Positions 7,965 through 15,452 of a stretch of 64,000 nt of DNA are shown here, in pieces. Each line of letters opens with the position of its first letter. Position 1 is the first letter of the stretch. The translations under genes were made by a program, and so were the position numbers. The stretch comes from Mesorhizobium amorphae (GTDB lineage Bacteria > Pseudomonadota > Alphaproteobacteria > Rhizobiales > Rhizobiaceae). The stretch lies in contig QFNI01000003.1 of the NCBI GenBank assembly GCA_003240775.1, positions 1-64,000 on the forward strand, given 5' to 3'. The notes below the pieces were generated by a model, which saw only the letters and a list, made by a program, of their open reading frames with translations, made no database searches and was not told the origin of the DNA.

Positions 7965-8399
7965 ATGCACAGGATCCTTGCGGGCTGCGCCGCCCTTCTC
8001 TGCCTTGGGGCCGCTCAGGCCGGGGCCGCCGAGCACGAGGTTCGGATGCTCAACAAGGGCGAGAAAGGAGCGATGGTGTTCGAGCCCGACCTCGTGCGCG
8101 CGGCGCCCGGCGACACCGTGCGCTTCGTGGTGGTCGACAAGGGCCACGATGCGGAATCGGTGAAGGGGATGATCCCCGCTGGCGCCGAGCCCTTCAAGGG
8201 CAAGGTCAACCAGGAGGTCACGGTGACACTGGCGCAGGAAGGCGTCTACGGCGTCAAATGCACGCCGCATTACGGCATGGGCATGGTGGCGCTGATCGTG
8301 GTGGGAGCGCCGGTGAACCTGGAAGAGGCCAAGGCCGTGAAGCATCCCGGCAAGGCCAAGACGCATTTCGCGGCGCTGCTGGAGGAAGCGGCCCGCTGA
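7965..8399 (+). CDS. Pseudoazurin (type 1 copper protein)
   Basis: 144 aa with an ~21-residue Sec signal peptide (MHRILAGCAALLCLGAAQAG). The blue-copper ligands are H61 (DKGHDAES), C99 and H102 (KCTPHYG) and M107 (GMGM). Their spacing equals that of classical pseudoazurin (H40, C78, H81, M86 in mature numbering). It is a periplasmic electron carrier that donates to nitrite reductase, nitrous oxide reductase or cytochrome oxidases. No nir or nos gene is in the window, so its partner lies elsewhere. An FNR-like box is upstream and a strong hairpin follows the stop. Confidence 0.93.
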   Translation: MHRILAGCAALLCLGAAQAGAAEHEVRMLNKGEKGAMVFEPDLVRAAPGDTVRFVVVDKGHDAESVKGMIPAGAEPFKGKVNQEVTVTLAQEGVYGVKCTPHYGMGMVALIVVGAPVNLEEAKAVKHPGKAKTHFAALLEEAAR

Positions 8400-8401
8400 A
8401 G

Positions 8402-8439
8402 GGAGGTGGCCCGTCCGGTGATGCGGACGGGCTGCCTCC
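8402..8439 (+). terminator. Hairpin after pseudoazurin
   Basis: Arms GCCCGTCCG (8409-8417) and CGGACGGGC (8424-8432) pair perfectly around a 6-base loop, extended by GGGAGG and CCTCC. It begins three bases after the stop codon. No clear T-run follows, so it may stabilise the mRNA end as much as terminate. Confidence 0.6.
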
Positions 8440-8478
8440 TGTGGGGTGAGTGGGCCCACAGCAGAAGCTAATTGGATG

Positions 8479-8520
8479 GCCCCACCCCTGCCCTCCCCTC
8501 CCCACAAGAGGAGAGGGAGA
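8479..8520. repeat. Degenerate copy of the CCCCACCCC/GGGGTGGGG palindromic repeat
   Basis: The stretch reads CCCCACCCCTGCCCTCCCC, then a short loop and GAGGAGAGGGAG. It resembles the repeat at 13513-13557 but with decayed pairing. It is intergenic between the convergent pseudoazurin and fixGHIS ends. Confidence 0.45.
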
Positions 8521-8570
8521 CTTGCTCGCTTGTGCTTGGGCAGTCGGGCATCAGCTCCCGGGCGTTGCCG

Positions 8571-8996
8571 TCAGTGGAACGACAACACGGCAAAGCAGAT
8601 GGCGAGGAGTGCAGACAGCCATGCCACCGAGACCCAGCGCTCGACGACGCGCCGGGTGGCGATGGGGTCGGCGCCCTTGTGGCGCATGCGGGCAGCCTGG
8701 ATGCGGCCGGCTGCGTGCGACAGCGTAAGCAGCAGGACGAAGCCCAGCTTGGCAGTGAACCAAGCGCCGAGCGGCTGAGCTTCAGCGCCCGTGCGGCTCC
8801 ACAAGAGTGTCAGCCCGCTCATCCAGGCGAGGCCGATGGCGAAGCTCGTGACGGTGGCGAGCGTGCGGCGCGCGAGCGCCAGGCCCGGCTCGCTTTCGCG
8901 GCGCGCGCTCGCCCTGAGCGCCACGTAATGGGCGAGCATCAAACCGGACGCCATGCTGATCGTGATCAGGTGCGCCATCTTGAGAAGCTCAAACAT
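8571..8996 (-). CDS. CopD/HemJ-like small membrane protein at the end of the fixGHIS operon
   Basis: 141 aa, four hydrophobic segments, start at ATG 8996 (8-base overlap with ccoS). The N-terminal segment MFELLKMAHLITISMASG and the third segment WFTAKLGFVLLLTLSHAAG, with a His in each, resemble the CopD and HemJ (UPF0093) class, in which transmembrane histidines bind haem or copper. As the last gene of fixGHIS it could assist haem or copper delivery to the cbb3 oxidase. The family assignment is by motif resemblance only, so the function is inferred. Confidence 0.6.
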   Translation of the reverse strand: MFELLKMAHLITISMASGLMLAHYVALRASARRESEPGLALARRTLATVTSFAIGLAWMSGLTLLWSRTGAEAQPLGAWFTAKLGFVLLLTLSHAAGRIQAARMRHKGADPIATRRVVERWVSVAWLSALLAICFAVLSFH

Positions 8997-9156
8997 CGCG
9001 CTTTCCTTCCGACCTTTGATCGTCCTCCAAGAGGATGCGGGCGGCGGCGCCGTCGAGGTCGTCATACTGACCGGTGCGCAGGGTCCACAGAAAGACCGCA
9101 AGCGTCAGCAGGCCGAAGACGAGCACGGCGGGAATGAGCCAGACGAGCACACTCAC
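8989..9156 (-). CDS. ccoS: cbb3-type cytochrome oxidase assembly protein CcoS
   Basis: 55 aa from GTG 9156, which overlaps the fixI stop. A single membrane helix (VLVWLIPAVLVFGLLTLAVF) is followed by WTLRTGQYDDLDGAAARILL, the diagnostic CcoS/FixS motif with the conserved DDL..A.R.L pattern. CcoS is needed for cofactor (haem b/copper) insertion into CcoN. It is translationally coupled at both ends. Confidence 0.93.
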   Translation of the reverse strand: MSVLVWLIPAVLVFGLLTLAVFLWTLRTGQYDDLDGAAARILLEDDQRSEGKRDV

Positions 9157-11381
9157 GGCCTCTTTCTCCCCAGGCGCAGAAGGAGCGAGTTGCCGATCAC
9201 CAGGATCGAGGAACCCGACATGGAAACGGCCGCGATCAGGGGTGTGGCATAGCCCAAGACGGCGATCGGCACGGCGATCACGTTGTAGCCGATCGACAGC
9301 GCGAAGTTCTGGAAGATCTTGCGCCGCACGAGCCGCGCGGCCTCCAAACTCTGGAGAACGGGGGCGAGCGTGTCGCCCGTCCACACGACGCCTGCGGCCG
9401 CCTGGGCGATGTCCGTGCCGCTCGCGGGCGACATCGAGACATGGGCGGCGGCAAGCGCGGGCGCGTCGTTGAGCCCGTCGCCCACCATCAGGATTTTGCG
9501 CCCCTCTCGTGCCAGCGCCTGGAGAGCCTCGACCTTGCCGCCGGGCAGGCGTCCGGCCAGGCTGTGGGCGATGCCGGCCTCCTCCGCCATCCGCGCAACC
9601 GCGCGTTCGCCGTCGCCCGAAAGCACACGCACATCGAAGCCCCGTGCCCGCATGGCGCGCACGGTTTCGCGCGCGTCCCGGCGCAGCGTGTCGGTGAACC
9701 CGAAGCGAACGGGGGCGGCTCGTCCCTTCTGGAGCCAGACCTCGGTAAGCTCGGCCGCCCCTTCCGACGCCGTGCCCACCCAGCCGGGGCGGCCGAGGCG
9801 GACGGTCTCGCCGTCGATCACGCCCTCGACGCCGAAGCCGGGGCGCTCGGTGATGTCCATGATGTCTGCGGGAAGCACACCTTTCGCGGCATCACTTAGC
9901 GCACGCGACAAGGGATGGCGGCTGGCCGAGGCAAGCGCTGCCGCAAGGCCCCAGGCGGGGTCGCCCCGTTCCGGCCCGTAGGCAAGGCGCGGTCGGCCTT
10001 CGGTCAAGGTTCCCGTCTTGTCGAGCACGATCGTGTCGACCTCGGCGAGCTTCTCGAGAGCCGCCCCATCCTTCAGGATGATGCCCGCGGACAGCAGGCG
10101 GCCTGCGGCCACCACCTGGACCGCGGGCACGGCGAGGCCGAGCGCGCAGGGGCAGGTGATGATGAGGACGGCGACGGCCGCGGTCACCGCCGCATGAAGC
10201 CCGAAGCCTGCGGCGAGCCAGCCCACCAGCGTGAGAAAGGCGCCGAGATGGACGGCCGGCGCATAAAGGCGGGCGGCGCGGTCGGCGAGCCGGACGAAGC
10301 GCCCGTCGGGCCGCTCCACGGCTTCGGTCAGCCGCACGATGCCGGCGAGCACGGTCTCGCCCGCCGCAGCCGTCACCCGCACCAGGAGGCGGCCGGTGAG
10401 ATTCATGGTGCCGGCGTGAACGATGCCGCCGACTGCTACGGGCTCGGGCAAGGATTCGCCCGAAAGGGCCGAGCGGTCGCAGTCGCTCGCGCCTTCGAGC
10501 ACGATGCCGTCGACCGCCACGCGCTCCCCCGGCAGCACGCGCACGAGATCGCCGGGTGCGAGCGAGCGCGTGTGCACGAGCCGTTCTGTGCCGTCGGCGG
10601 CAACCTGGCAGGCGGTGGTCGGAGACAAGGTGAGAAGACGGGCGGCAGCCCCGCGCGCGACATCGCGCATGCGCCCGTCGAGCACGCGGCCGACCAGCAG
10701 AAAGAAGAGAAGCGCGATCGAGCCGTCGAACCAGGCGTGACGGCCGCTGTGCATCGTCTCGTAGAGCGAAAGCGCGGTCGCGACGATCACGCCTATGGCG
10801 ATCGGCATGTCCATGTTGGTGCGGCCGTGGCGAAGCGCGTTCCAGGCTGAGCGGAAGAACGGCCGGCCGGCATAGATCACGGCGGGGATCGCGATGGTCG
10901 CGGCCATCCAGTGGAAGAGATCGCGCGTGGAGCCGTCAGCGCCCGACCAGACGGACACCGACAACAGCATCACATTGGTCGAGGCGAAGCCCGCGACCGC
11001 CATGCAGCGCATCAGTTCTCGCGCGCCTTCGCCGCCCTTGGCCTCTTCGGCCAAGCCGGGATCGAAGGGGCGCGCCGTGCGGCCCGCGGCATGGAGAGCG
11101 GAAAGCACGGCGTCGGGCGAGCCATCGGGCGCGAGCGTCACGCCCAGGCGCCGGTTGGTGAGGTTGGCGCGGGCGCGGCTGACGCCCGGCACGGCGGATG
11201 CCGCGCGCTCGACGGCTGCGATGCAGGCCGCGCAGTGCATGTCGGGCACCAGAAAATCGACGGCGCGCGTGCCGTCCGCATTCACGCGCACGAAGGCCGG
11301 GTCGACCGCCGGGCGCTCGGGCGGGCCGCCCGCTTCGGGGTGGAGCGCCAATGTTGCGGCATCGGTGCAGCACATGGACAT
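9153..11381 (-). CDS. fixI: Copper-exporting P-type ATPase for cbb3 oxidase assembly (FixI/CcoI)
   Basis: 742 aa from ATG 11379-11381 (a second Met follows two codons later). Order of parts: a Cys-rich N-terminus (MSMCC), a heavy-metal-binding domain with VPDMHCAACIA (C50, C53), membrane helices, the phosphatase motif SGES near 307-310, the copper-channel CPC at 410-412, and the phosphorylation motif DKTGT at 454-458. CcoI/FixI moves Cu(I) toward the periplasm for loading of the CuB centre of cbb3 oxidase. It is the third gene of fixGHIS and overlaps ccoS at GTGA. Confidence 0.95.
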   Translation of the reverse strand: MSMCCTDAATLALHPEAGGPPERPAVDPAFVRVNADGTRAVDFLVPDMHCAACIAAVERAASAVPGVSRARANLTNRRLGVTLAPDGSPDAVLSALHAAGRTARPFDPGLAEEAKGGEGARELMRCMAVAGFASTNVMLLSVSVWSGADGSTRDLFHWMAATIAIPAVIYAGRPFFRSAWNALRHGRTNMDMPIAIGVIVATALSLYETMHSGRHAWFDGSIALLFFLLVGRVLDGRMRDVARGAAARLLTLSPTTACQVAADGTERLVHTRSLAPGDLVRVLPGERVAVDGIVLEGASDCDRSALSGESLPEPVAVGGIVHAGTMNLTGRLLVRVTAAAGETVLAGIVRLTEAVERPDGRFVRLADRAARLYAPAVHLGAFLTLVGWLAAGFGLHAAVTAAVAVLIITCPCALGLAVPAVQVVAAGRLLSAGIILKDGAALEKLAEVDTIVLDKTGTLTEGRPRLAYGPERGDPAWGLAAALASASRHPLSRALSDAAKGVLPADIMDITERPGFGVEGVIDGETVRLGRPGWVGTASEGAAELTEVWLQKGRAAPVRFGFTDTLRRDARETVRAMRARGFDVRVLSGDGERAVARMAEEAGIAHSLAGRLPGGKVEALQALAREGRKILMVGDGLNDAPALAAAHVSMSPASGTDIAQAAAGVVWTGDTLAPVLQSLEAARLVRRKIFQNFALSIGYNVIAVPIAVLGYATPLIAAVSMSGSSILVIGNSLLLRLGRKRP

Positions 11382-11391
11382 CGGCAGGGCC

Positions 11392-11886
11392 TCAGGGAAC
11401 GACGAGGGGCTGGGTACGGCGCCAGACGAGGGTCTCGCCCTCTCGCGCCTCGATCTCCACGAGCCAGCGGCCGGACGGCAGCGGGTCGGCCGCGCGATAG
11501 CCCTCGGGCGCTGGGAAGAGATCGAGCAGGCGGTCGCTCGCGGCCGTGGCCGGGCGGCCGGCGAGCGCGCGCACCGTGAGCCCGTGGATGGGCGTGCCGT
11601 CGCGATCTTCGAGCGCGAGCACGAGGCGGCCGGCATCGAGCACCAGCCCGCCCCGCCAGCCGCGCGCTTCCTGGGCGGCGGCATCGCGCAGCAGGATGTT
11701 GTAGTTCTGGCTCGCCACATAGGAGTTCTTGGCGTTGAGGCCGGGAAAGGTGCTGACCGCGAAGAAGGCCATGACGCAGTTGACCGCGATGATCGTGCCG
11801 AAGAAGAGGCCGACCACGCCCAGCATGTGCCAGCCGGTGAAGGGCCGCCCGCCCGCCGCGCGCGCGTCGTGTGGAAGGATGGTCAT
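11392..11886 (-). CDS. fixH: FixH family protein (CcoH)
   Basis: 164 aa. One N-terminal transmembrane helix follows the GWHMLGVVGLFFGTIIAVN motif typical of FixH/CcoH, then a periplasmic domain with the conserved NAKNSYVASQNYN segment. CcoH supports late assembly and stability of cbb3 oxidase. It overlaps fixG at ATGA and lies 10 bases before fixI, so it is within the same operon. Confidence 0.92.
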   Translation of the reverse strand: MTILPHDARAAGGRPFTGWHMLGVVGLFFGTIIAVNCVMAFFAVSTFPGLNAKNSYVASQNYNILLRDAAAQEARGWRGGLVLDAGRLVLALEDRDGTPIHGLTVRALAGRPATAASDRLLDLFPAPEGYRAADPLPSGRWLVEIEAREGETLVWRRTQPLVVP

Positions 11887-13418
11887 GGGGTGTTTCCCGC
11901 TTCAAAGCGCGCATCGCGCGAAACCGTCTCGCCGGTCGCCGCATCGGAGATCGTGAAGCGGAACTCGGTGCTCTCGGCCTGGTCGCGCGGCCGGGCCACA
12001 AAGATGCGGAGATCGCGCACGGCGTCCGGCGGAACGGTGGCCGACACGGACACCCCGCGCTCAGTGGTCTCGCCCACCCACATCGTGGCGCCGTCCAGGC
12101 CTTCGAGCCCAACCGTGAAGCGCCGCTCCTCGAGCGCGCGGGAAGCGAGCTTGAGCGTGTAGCCGTTGCGCACGGAACCGTCCGACAGCGTGACGAAGAG
12201 CGGCGCGCGGTCGTGCAGCACGGTGGCGTCGACCGAGCCGCGATTGGCGAGCACGGCGAGCATGCCGAGCCCGATCAGCGCCCAGACCGCGAAGTAGAGC
12301 ACCACGCGAGGCCGCGCGATGCGCTTGAAGGAGACGGTGCGCTGCTCGGCGCGCGCGGCGTCCCGCCCTTGCGCCTCCGCAGTCGCCGTGTGGTGGTCGA
12401 AATCGACCAGCGTGGAATAGGCGATCAGCCCGCGCGGCTTGCCCACCTTGTCCATCACGCGGTCGCAGGCGTCGATGCAGAGCGCGCAGGTGATGCATTC
12501 GAGCTGCTGGCCGTCGCGGATGTCGATGCCCATCGGGCAGGCCGCGACGCAGGCCGAGCAGTCCACGCAGTCGCCCACATCGAGCCCCTGCGCGAGCGCC
12601 TTCTTCGCATGGCGAGAACGGGGCTCGCCGCGCCAGTCGTTGTAGGACATGATCAGCGAATGCTCGTCGAGCATCGCGCCCTGGATGCGCGGCCAGGGGC
12701 ACATATAGGTGCAGACCTGCTCGCGCATGAAGCCGGCGAGCCAGAAAGTGGTGGCTGCGAGCGTGAGCACCGTCATGTAGGCGACGGGCGCTGCCTGAAG
12801 GGTCACGAGGTCGCGCAGCAGGGTCGGCGCGTCGGCGAAATAGAAGACCCAGGCGCCGCCGGTGGCGATCGCGATCAGGAGCCAGAGCGTCCAGACGGTC
12901 ACCCGCTTGCGGATCTTTGCGAAGGTCCAGGGGGCCGCGTCGAGCTTGATGCGGGCGTTGCGGTCGCCCTCGACCCAGCGCTCGACCTGGATGAACAGGT
13001 CGGTCCACACCGTCTGCGGGCAGGCATAGCCGCACCAGGCGCGGCCGGCGACCGCCGTCACCAGGAACAGGCCGAGCCCCGCCATGATGAGGAGGCCGGC
13101 CACGTAGTAGAATTCCTGCGGCCAGATCTCGATGCCGAAGAAGTAGAAGCGCCGCCGCGCGAGGTCGAGCAAGATAGCCTGGTCGGGCGCATGGGGGCCG
13201 CGGTCCCAGCGCAGCCAGGGGGCTACCCAGTAGATCCCGAGGAAGAGGGCGACGAGCGCCCATTTGAGGCGGCGGAAGGGGCCTTCCACGCGGGACGGGA
13301 AGATCTTGCGCCGGGCCTCGTAGTCGGCGCGCTCCTCGCGGCTGTTGACGGGGCGGGCGTCCTCGATGGGCACGGTGCGCCGGGGATCGTCGTGGAGGGT
13401 GTCGAGAAGCGTGGCCAT
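11883..13418 (-). CDS. fixG: Cytochrome c oxidase accessory protein CcoG/FixG (Cu(II) reductase)
   Basis: 511 aa. It has several membrane helices, conserved AWCGYACPQTVW (near 127-138) and VCTYMCPWPRIQG, then two [4Fe-4S] ferredoxin motifs: C284, C287, C290, C294 and C308, C311, C314, C318. The C-terminal periplasmic Ig-like domain runs from about 390. CcoG is known to reduce Cu(II) to Cu(I) for the CcoA/CcoI copper route. It is the first gene of the operon, 37 bases downstream of an FNR-like box. Confidence 0.95.
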   Translation of the reverse strand: MATLLDTLHDDPRRTVPIEDARPVNSREERADYEARRKIFPSRVEGPFRRLKWALVALFLGIYWVAPWLRWDRGPHAPDQAILLDLARRRFYFFGIEIWPQEFYYVAGLLIMAGLGLFLVTAVAGRAWCGYACPQTVWTDLFIQVERWVEGDRNARIKLDAAPWTFAKIRKRVTVWTLWLLIAIATGGAWVFYFADAPTLLRDLVTLQAAPVAYMTVLTLAATTFWLAGFMREQVCTYMCPWPRIQGAMLDEHSLIMSYNDWRGEPRSRHAKKALAQGLDVGDCVDCSACVAACPMGIDIRDGQQLECITCALCIDACDRVMDKVGKPRGLIAYSTLVDFDHHTATAEAQGRDAARAEQRTVSFKRIARPRVVLYFAVWALIGLGMLAVLANRGSVDATVLHDRAPLFVTLSDGSVRNGYTLKLASRALEERRFTVGLEGLDGATMWVGETTERGVSVSATVPPDAVRDLRIFVARPRDQAESTEFRFTISDAATGETVSRDARFEAGNTP

Positions 13419-13455
13419 TTGCGCTTGGGTCTAGAAGCGTCTGCGGCGCGGGGCC

Positions 13456-13469
13456 TTGATCTGGATCAT
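13456..13469. promoter_or_regulatory. FNR/FixK box upstream of fixGHIS
   Basis: TTGAT-ctgg-ATCAT at 13456-13469 has one mismatch in the last base. It lies 37 bases before the leftward fixG start, so the operon should rise when oxygen falls. Confidence 0.72.
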
Positions 13470-13512
13470 GCGGAGGGCGGGGGATCGGTGCAGAACCTGG
13501 TTAGACGTCACC

Positions 13513-13557
13513 CCCACCCCGTACCCCTCCCCTCAAGGGGGAGGGGTACGGGGTGGG
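13513..13557. repeat. Perfect GC-rich palindrome (repeat family, best copy)
   Basis: Left arm CCCACCCCGTACCCCTCCCC (13513-13532), loop TCAAG, and a perfectly complementary 20-base right arm (13538-13557). It stands just after the ccoP stop and before fixG. A copy sharing about 37 identical bases occurs at 18276-18312, and a decayed copy at 8479-8520. It resembles dispersed REP-type elements that can also act as bidirectional transcript ends. Confidence 0.8.
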
Positions 13558-13562
13558 TCGGG

Positions 13563-14504
13563 TTACTGGGTGGGAGTGGGGTCTTCGGGGGTGGGTTCGC
13601 CGCCGCCGAGGGCATGGACGTAGATCGCGAGCTGCTTGATGGTGGCGGGGTCGAGGCGCTGGCCCCAGGCGGGCATGGCGCCGTGGCGGGGGTTGGCGAT
13701 CTGGCGCTCGATGGCGGCGGGGTCCGAGCTGTAGAGCCAGACGGCGTCGTTGAGGCGCGGCGCGCCCAGCTCGCGCATCCCCTCCCCGCCCGCGCCGTGG
13801 CAGGCCGCGCAGTTCTGGGCGTAGATCTCGGACCCCTGCGGGTTTTCGGGGCCCGCGCCGCTGAAGGCGAGCACATGGTCGCGCACGGCGCGGACCTGGG
13901 CGGCGTCGAGGATGCCGTCGCGGCCGAAGGCGGGCATCTCCGAATAGCGGGTCTCGTCGTCGCCCGCATAGCGCACGCCATGCGTGATGGTGGTCTCGAT
14001 GTCGCCCAGCGTGCCGCCCCAGATCCAGTCGTCGTCGTTGAGGTTGGCGAAGCCGGGGCTGCCGGCCGCGTCCGCGCCGTGGCACTGGATGCAGTTCACC
14101 TTGAAGGCGGATGCGCCGCCGCGCATGGCGGCCTCGCGCAAGGGCGGGTCGGCCGCGATCCGGTCCACCGGCAGCTCGCGGATCTGGGCGTAGAGCTCGG
14201 CGCGCGCGGTTTCGGCCTGGCCGATCTCAGCGGCAACCTCGGAGCGCGAGTTCCAGCCGAGCAGGCCCGTGGTGGAATCGCGCCAGAGCGGGATCGCGGG
14301 ATAAAGCACGATATAGGCGAGCGCCCAGAGATGGGTGGCGTAGAACACCCAGAGCCACCAGCGCGGCATCGGCGTGTTCAGTTCCTTGATGCCGTCCCAT
14401 TCGTGGCCGGTGGTGGCCGTGCCCGTGGGCGCGTCCACGTCGCCGCGATGCGGCTCGGAGCCGGGCACGCGGGGGAAGCCCTTGTCTGCGCCGATGTCAG
14501 TCAT
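13563..14504 (-). CDS. ccoP: cbb3-type cytochrome c oxidase subunit III (di-haem cytochrome c)
   Basis: 313 aa from ATG 14504. An N-terminal anchor helix (WWLWVFYATHLWALAYIVLYP, about 49-69, split here only by description) precedes two cytochrome c domains with CIQCH (C138, C141, H142) and CAACH (C232, C235, H236). EWDGIKELNTPMPRWW is the standard CcoP N-terminal motif. It passes electrons from periplasmic cytochromes to CcoO and CcoN. It is the last gene of ccoNOQP; its start overlaps ccoQ by 8 bases. Confidence 0.95.
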   Translation of the reverse strand: MTDIGADKGFPRVPGSEPHRGDVDAPTGTATTGHEWDGIKELNTPMPRWWLWVFYATHLWALAYIVLYPAIPLWRDSTTGLLGWNSRSEVAAEIGQAETARAELYAQIRELPVDRIAADPPLREAAMRGGASAFKVNCIQCHGADAAGSPGFANLNDDDWIWGGTLGDIETTITHGVRYAGDDETRYSEMPAFGRDGILDAAQVRAVRDHVLAFSGAGPENPQGSEIYAQNCAACHGAGGEGMRELGAPRLNDAVWLYSSDPAAIERQIANPRHGAMPAWGQRLDPATIKQLAIYVHALGGGEPTPEDPTPTQ

Positions 14505-14682
14505 GTCTGCGGGCCTCCTGCTTGGGCTCCCGGTCGTGTCGGAAGGGGATGTCCGCTTGGTCGCGGTAGATGCGGCGCGAGCCCGGGCGGAACACCCAGA
14601 CAAGGATCGCCACGAAGACCAGCGTGAGCGCGAGCAGCCCCCAGCTGTCGGCGAAGTGTCGGAACGCCTCGTAGAAGTTCAT
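14497..14682 (-). CDS. ccoQ: cbb3-type cytochrome c oxidase subunit CcoQ (FixQ)
   Basis: 61 aa. A single helix (SWGLLALTLVFVAILVWVF) is followed by RPGSRRIYRDQADIPF, the typical CcoQ tail. It lies 4 bases after ccoO and overlaps ccoP. CcoQ stabilises the core complex and its association with CcoP. Confidence 0.93.
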   Translation of the reverse strand: MNFYEAFRHFADSWGLLALTLVFVAILVWVFRPGSRRIYRDQADIPFRHDREPKQEARRHD

Positions 14683-14686
14683 GGCG

Positions 14687-15442
14687 TCACCGCAGATTCT
14701 CGTGGGACAGGGGCTCGTAGGCGGTGAAGTCCACCAGCGTGCCGAGCGACTGGAGATAGGCGACGAGCGCGTCCATCTCGGTCAGGCGGGCGGGATTGCC
14801 GTCGAAATCGCGCGCCTGCATCTTGGGATAGCGCTGGGCGAGCCCGCGCGTGTCGGCGTCGTTCGAGGCCTGGGCCAGAAGGTCGGCCTTGGCGTTCTCC
14901 ACCATCTCGGCCGTGTAGGGCACGCCGATCAGGCTGTTGGTTTCGAGGTGGCCGGTGATGTCGTCGGTCTTCAGCTCAGCGCGCGCGAGGTAGCCGTAGC
15001 TCGGCATGATGGATTCGCGCACCACCGAGCGGGGGTCGACGAGGTGGCGCACGTGCCACTCGTCCGAATAGCGGTTGCCGACGCGGGCGAGGTCCGGCCC
15101 CGTGCGCTTGGAGCCCCACTGGAAGGGGTGGTCGTACATGGATTCCGCGGCCAAACTGTAATGGCCGTAGCGCTCCACCTCGTCGCGCATGGGACGGATC
15201 TGCTGGGAATGGCAGACATAGCAGCCCTCCCGGACATAGATGTTGCGGCCCTTGAGCTCGAGGGGCGTGTAGGGGCGCACGCCTTCCGCCTTCTCGATCG
15301 TGTTGTCGATGTAGAAGAGCGGCGCGATCTCGACGATGCCGCCGATGGTGACGACGAGAAAGGAGAAGACGAGCAACACGGTGACGTTGCGCTCCACCTT
15401 GTGGTGGTGGCGGAACAGGAACTTGGAGATGGGGTCGAGCAT
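14687..15442 (-). CDS. ccoO: cbb3-type cytochrome c oxidase subunit II (mono-haem)
   Basis: 251 aa, standard length. An N-terminal membrane anchor (TVLLVFSFLVVTIGG) precedes the haem c motif CYVCHSQ (C74, C77, H78) in the conserved context REGCYVCHSQQIRP. It carries electrons between CcoP and the CcoN active site. A GAGAGAACC ribosome site precedes ATG 15442, and the gene is 10 bases after ccoN. Confidence 0.96.
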   Translation of the reverse strand: MLDPISKFLFRHHHKVERNVTVLLVFSFLVVTIGGIVEIAPLFYIDNTIEKAEGVRPYTPLELKGRNIYVREGCYVCHSQQIRPMRDEVERYGHYSLAAESMYDHPFQWGSKRTGPDLARVGNRYSDEWHVRHLVDPRSVVRESIMPSYGYLARAELKTDDITGHLETNSLIGVPYTAEMVENAKADLLAQASNDADTRGLAQRYPKMQARDFDGNPARLTEMDALVAYLQSLGTLVDFTAYEPLSHENLR

Positions 15443-15452
15443 GGTTCTCTCC

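Noticed and set aside
11871..14627. 918-codon open frame on the plus strand opposite fixG and ccoP
   Set aside because: It is antisense to recognisable cbb3 assembly and oxidase genes, has low-complexity Arg/Gly/Ala-rich composition and no family motifs; long antisense frames are common in high-GC DNA.
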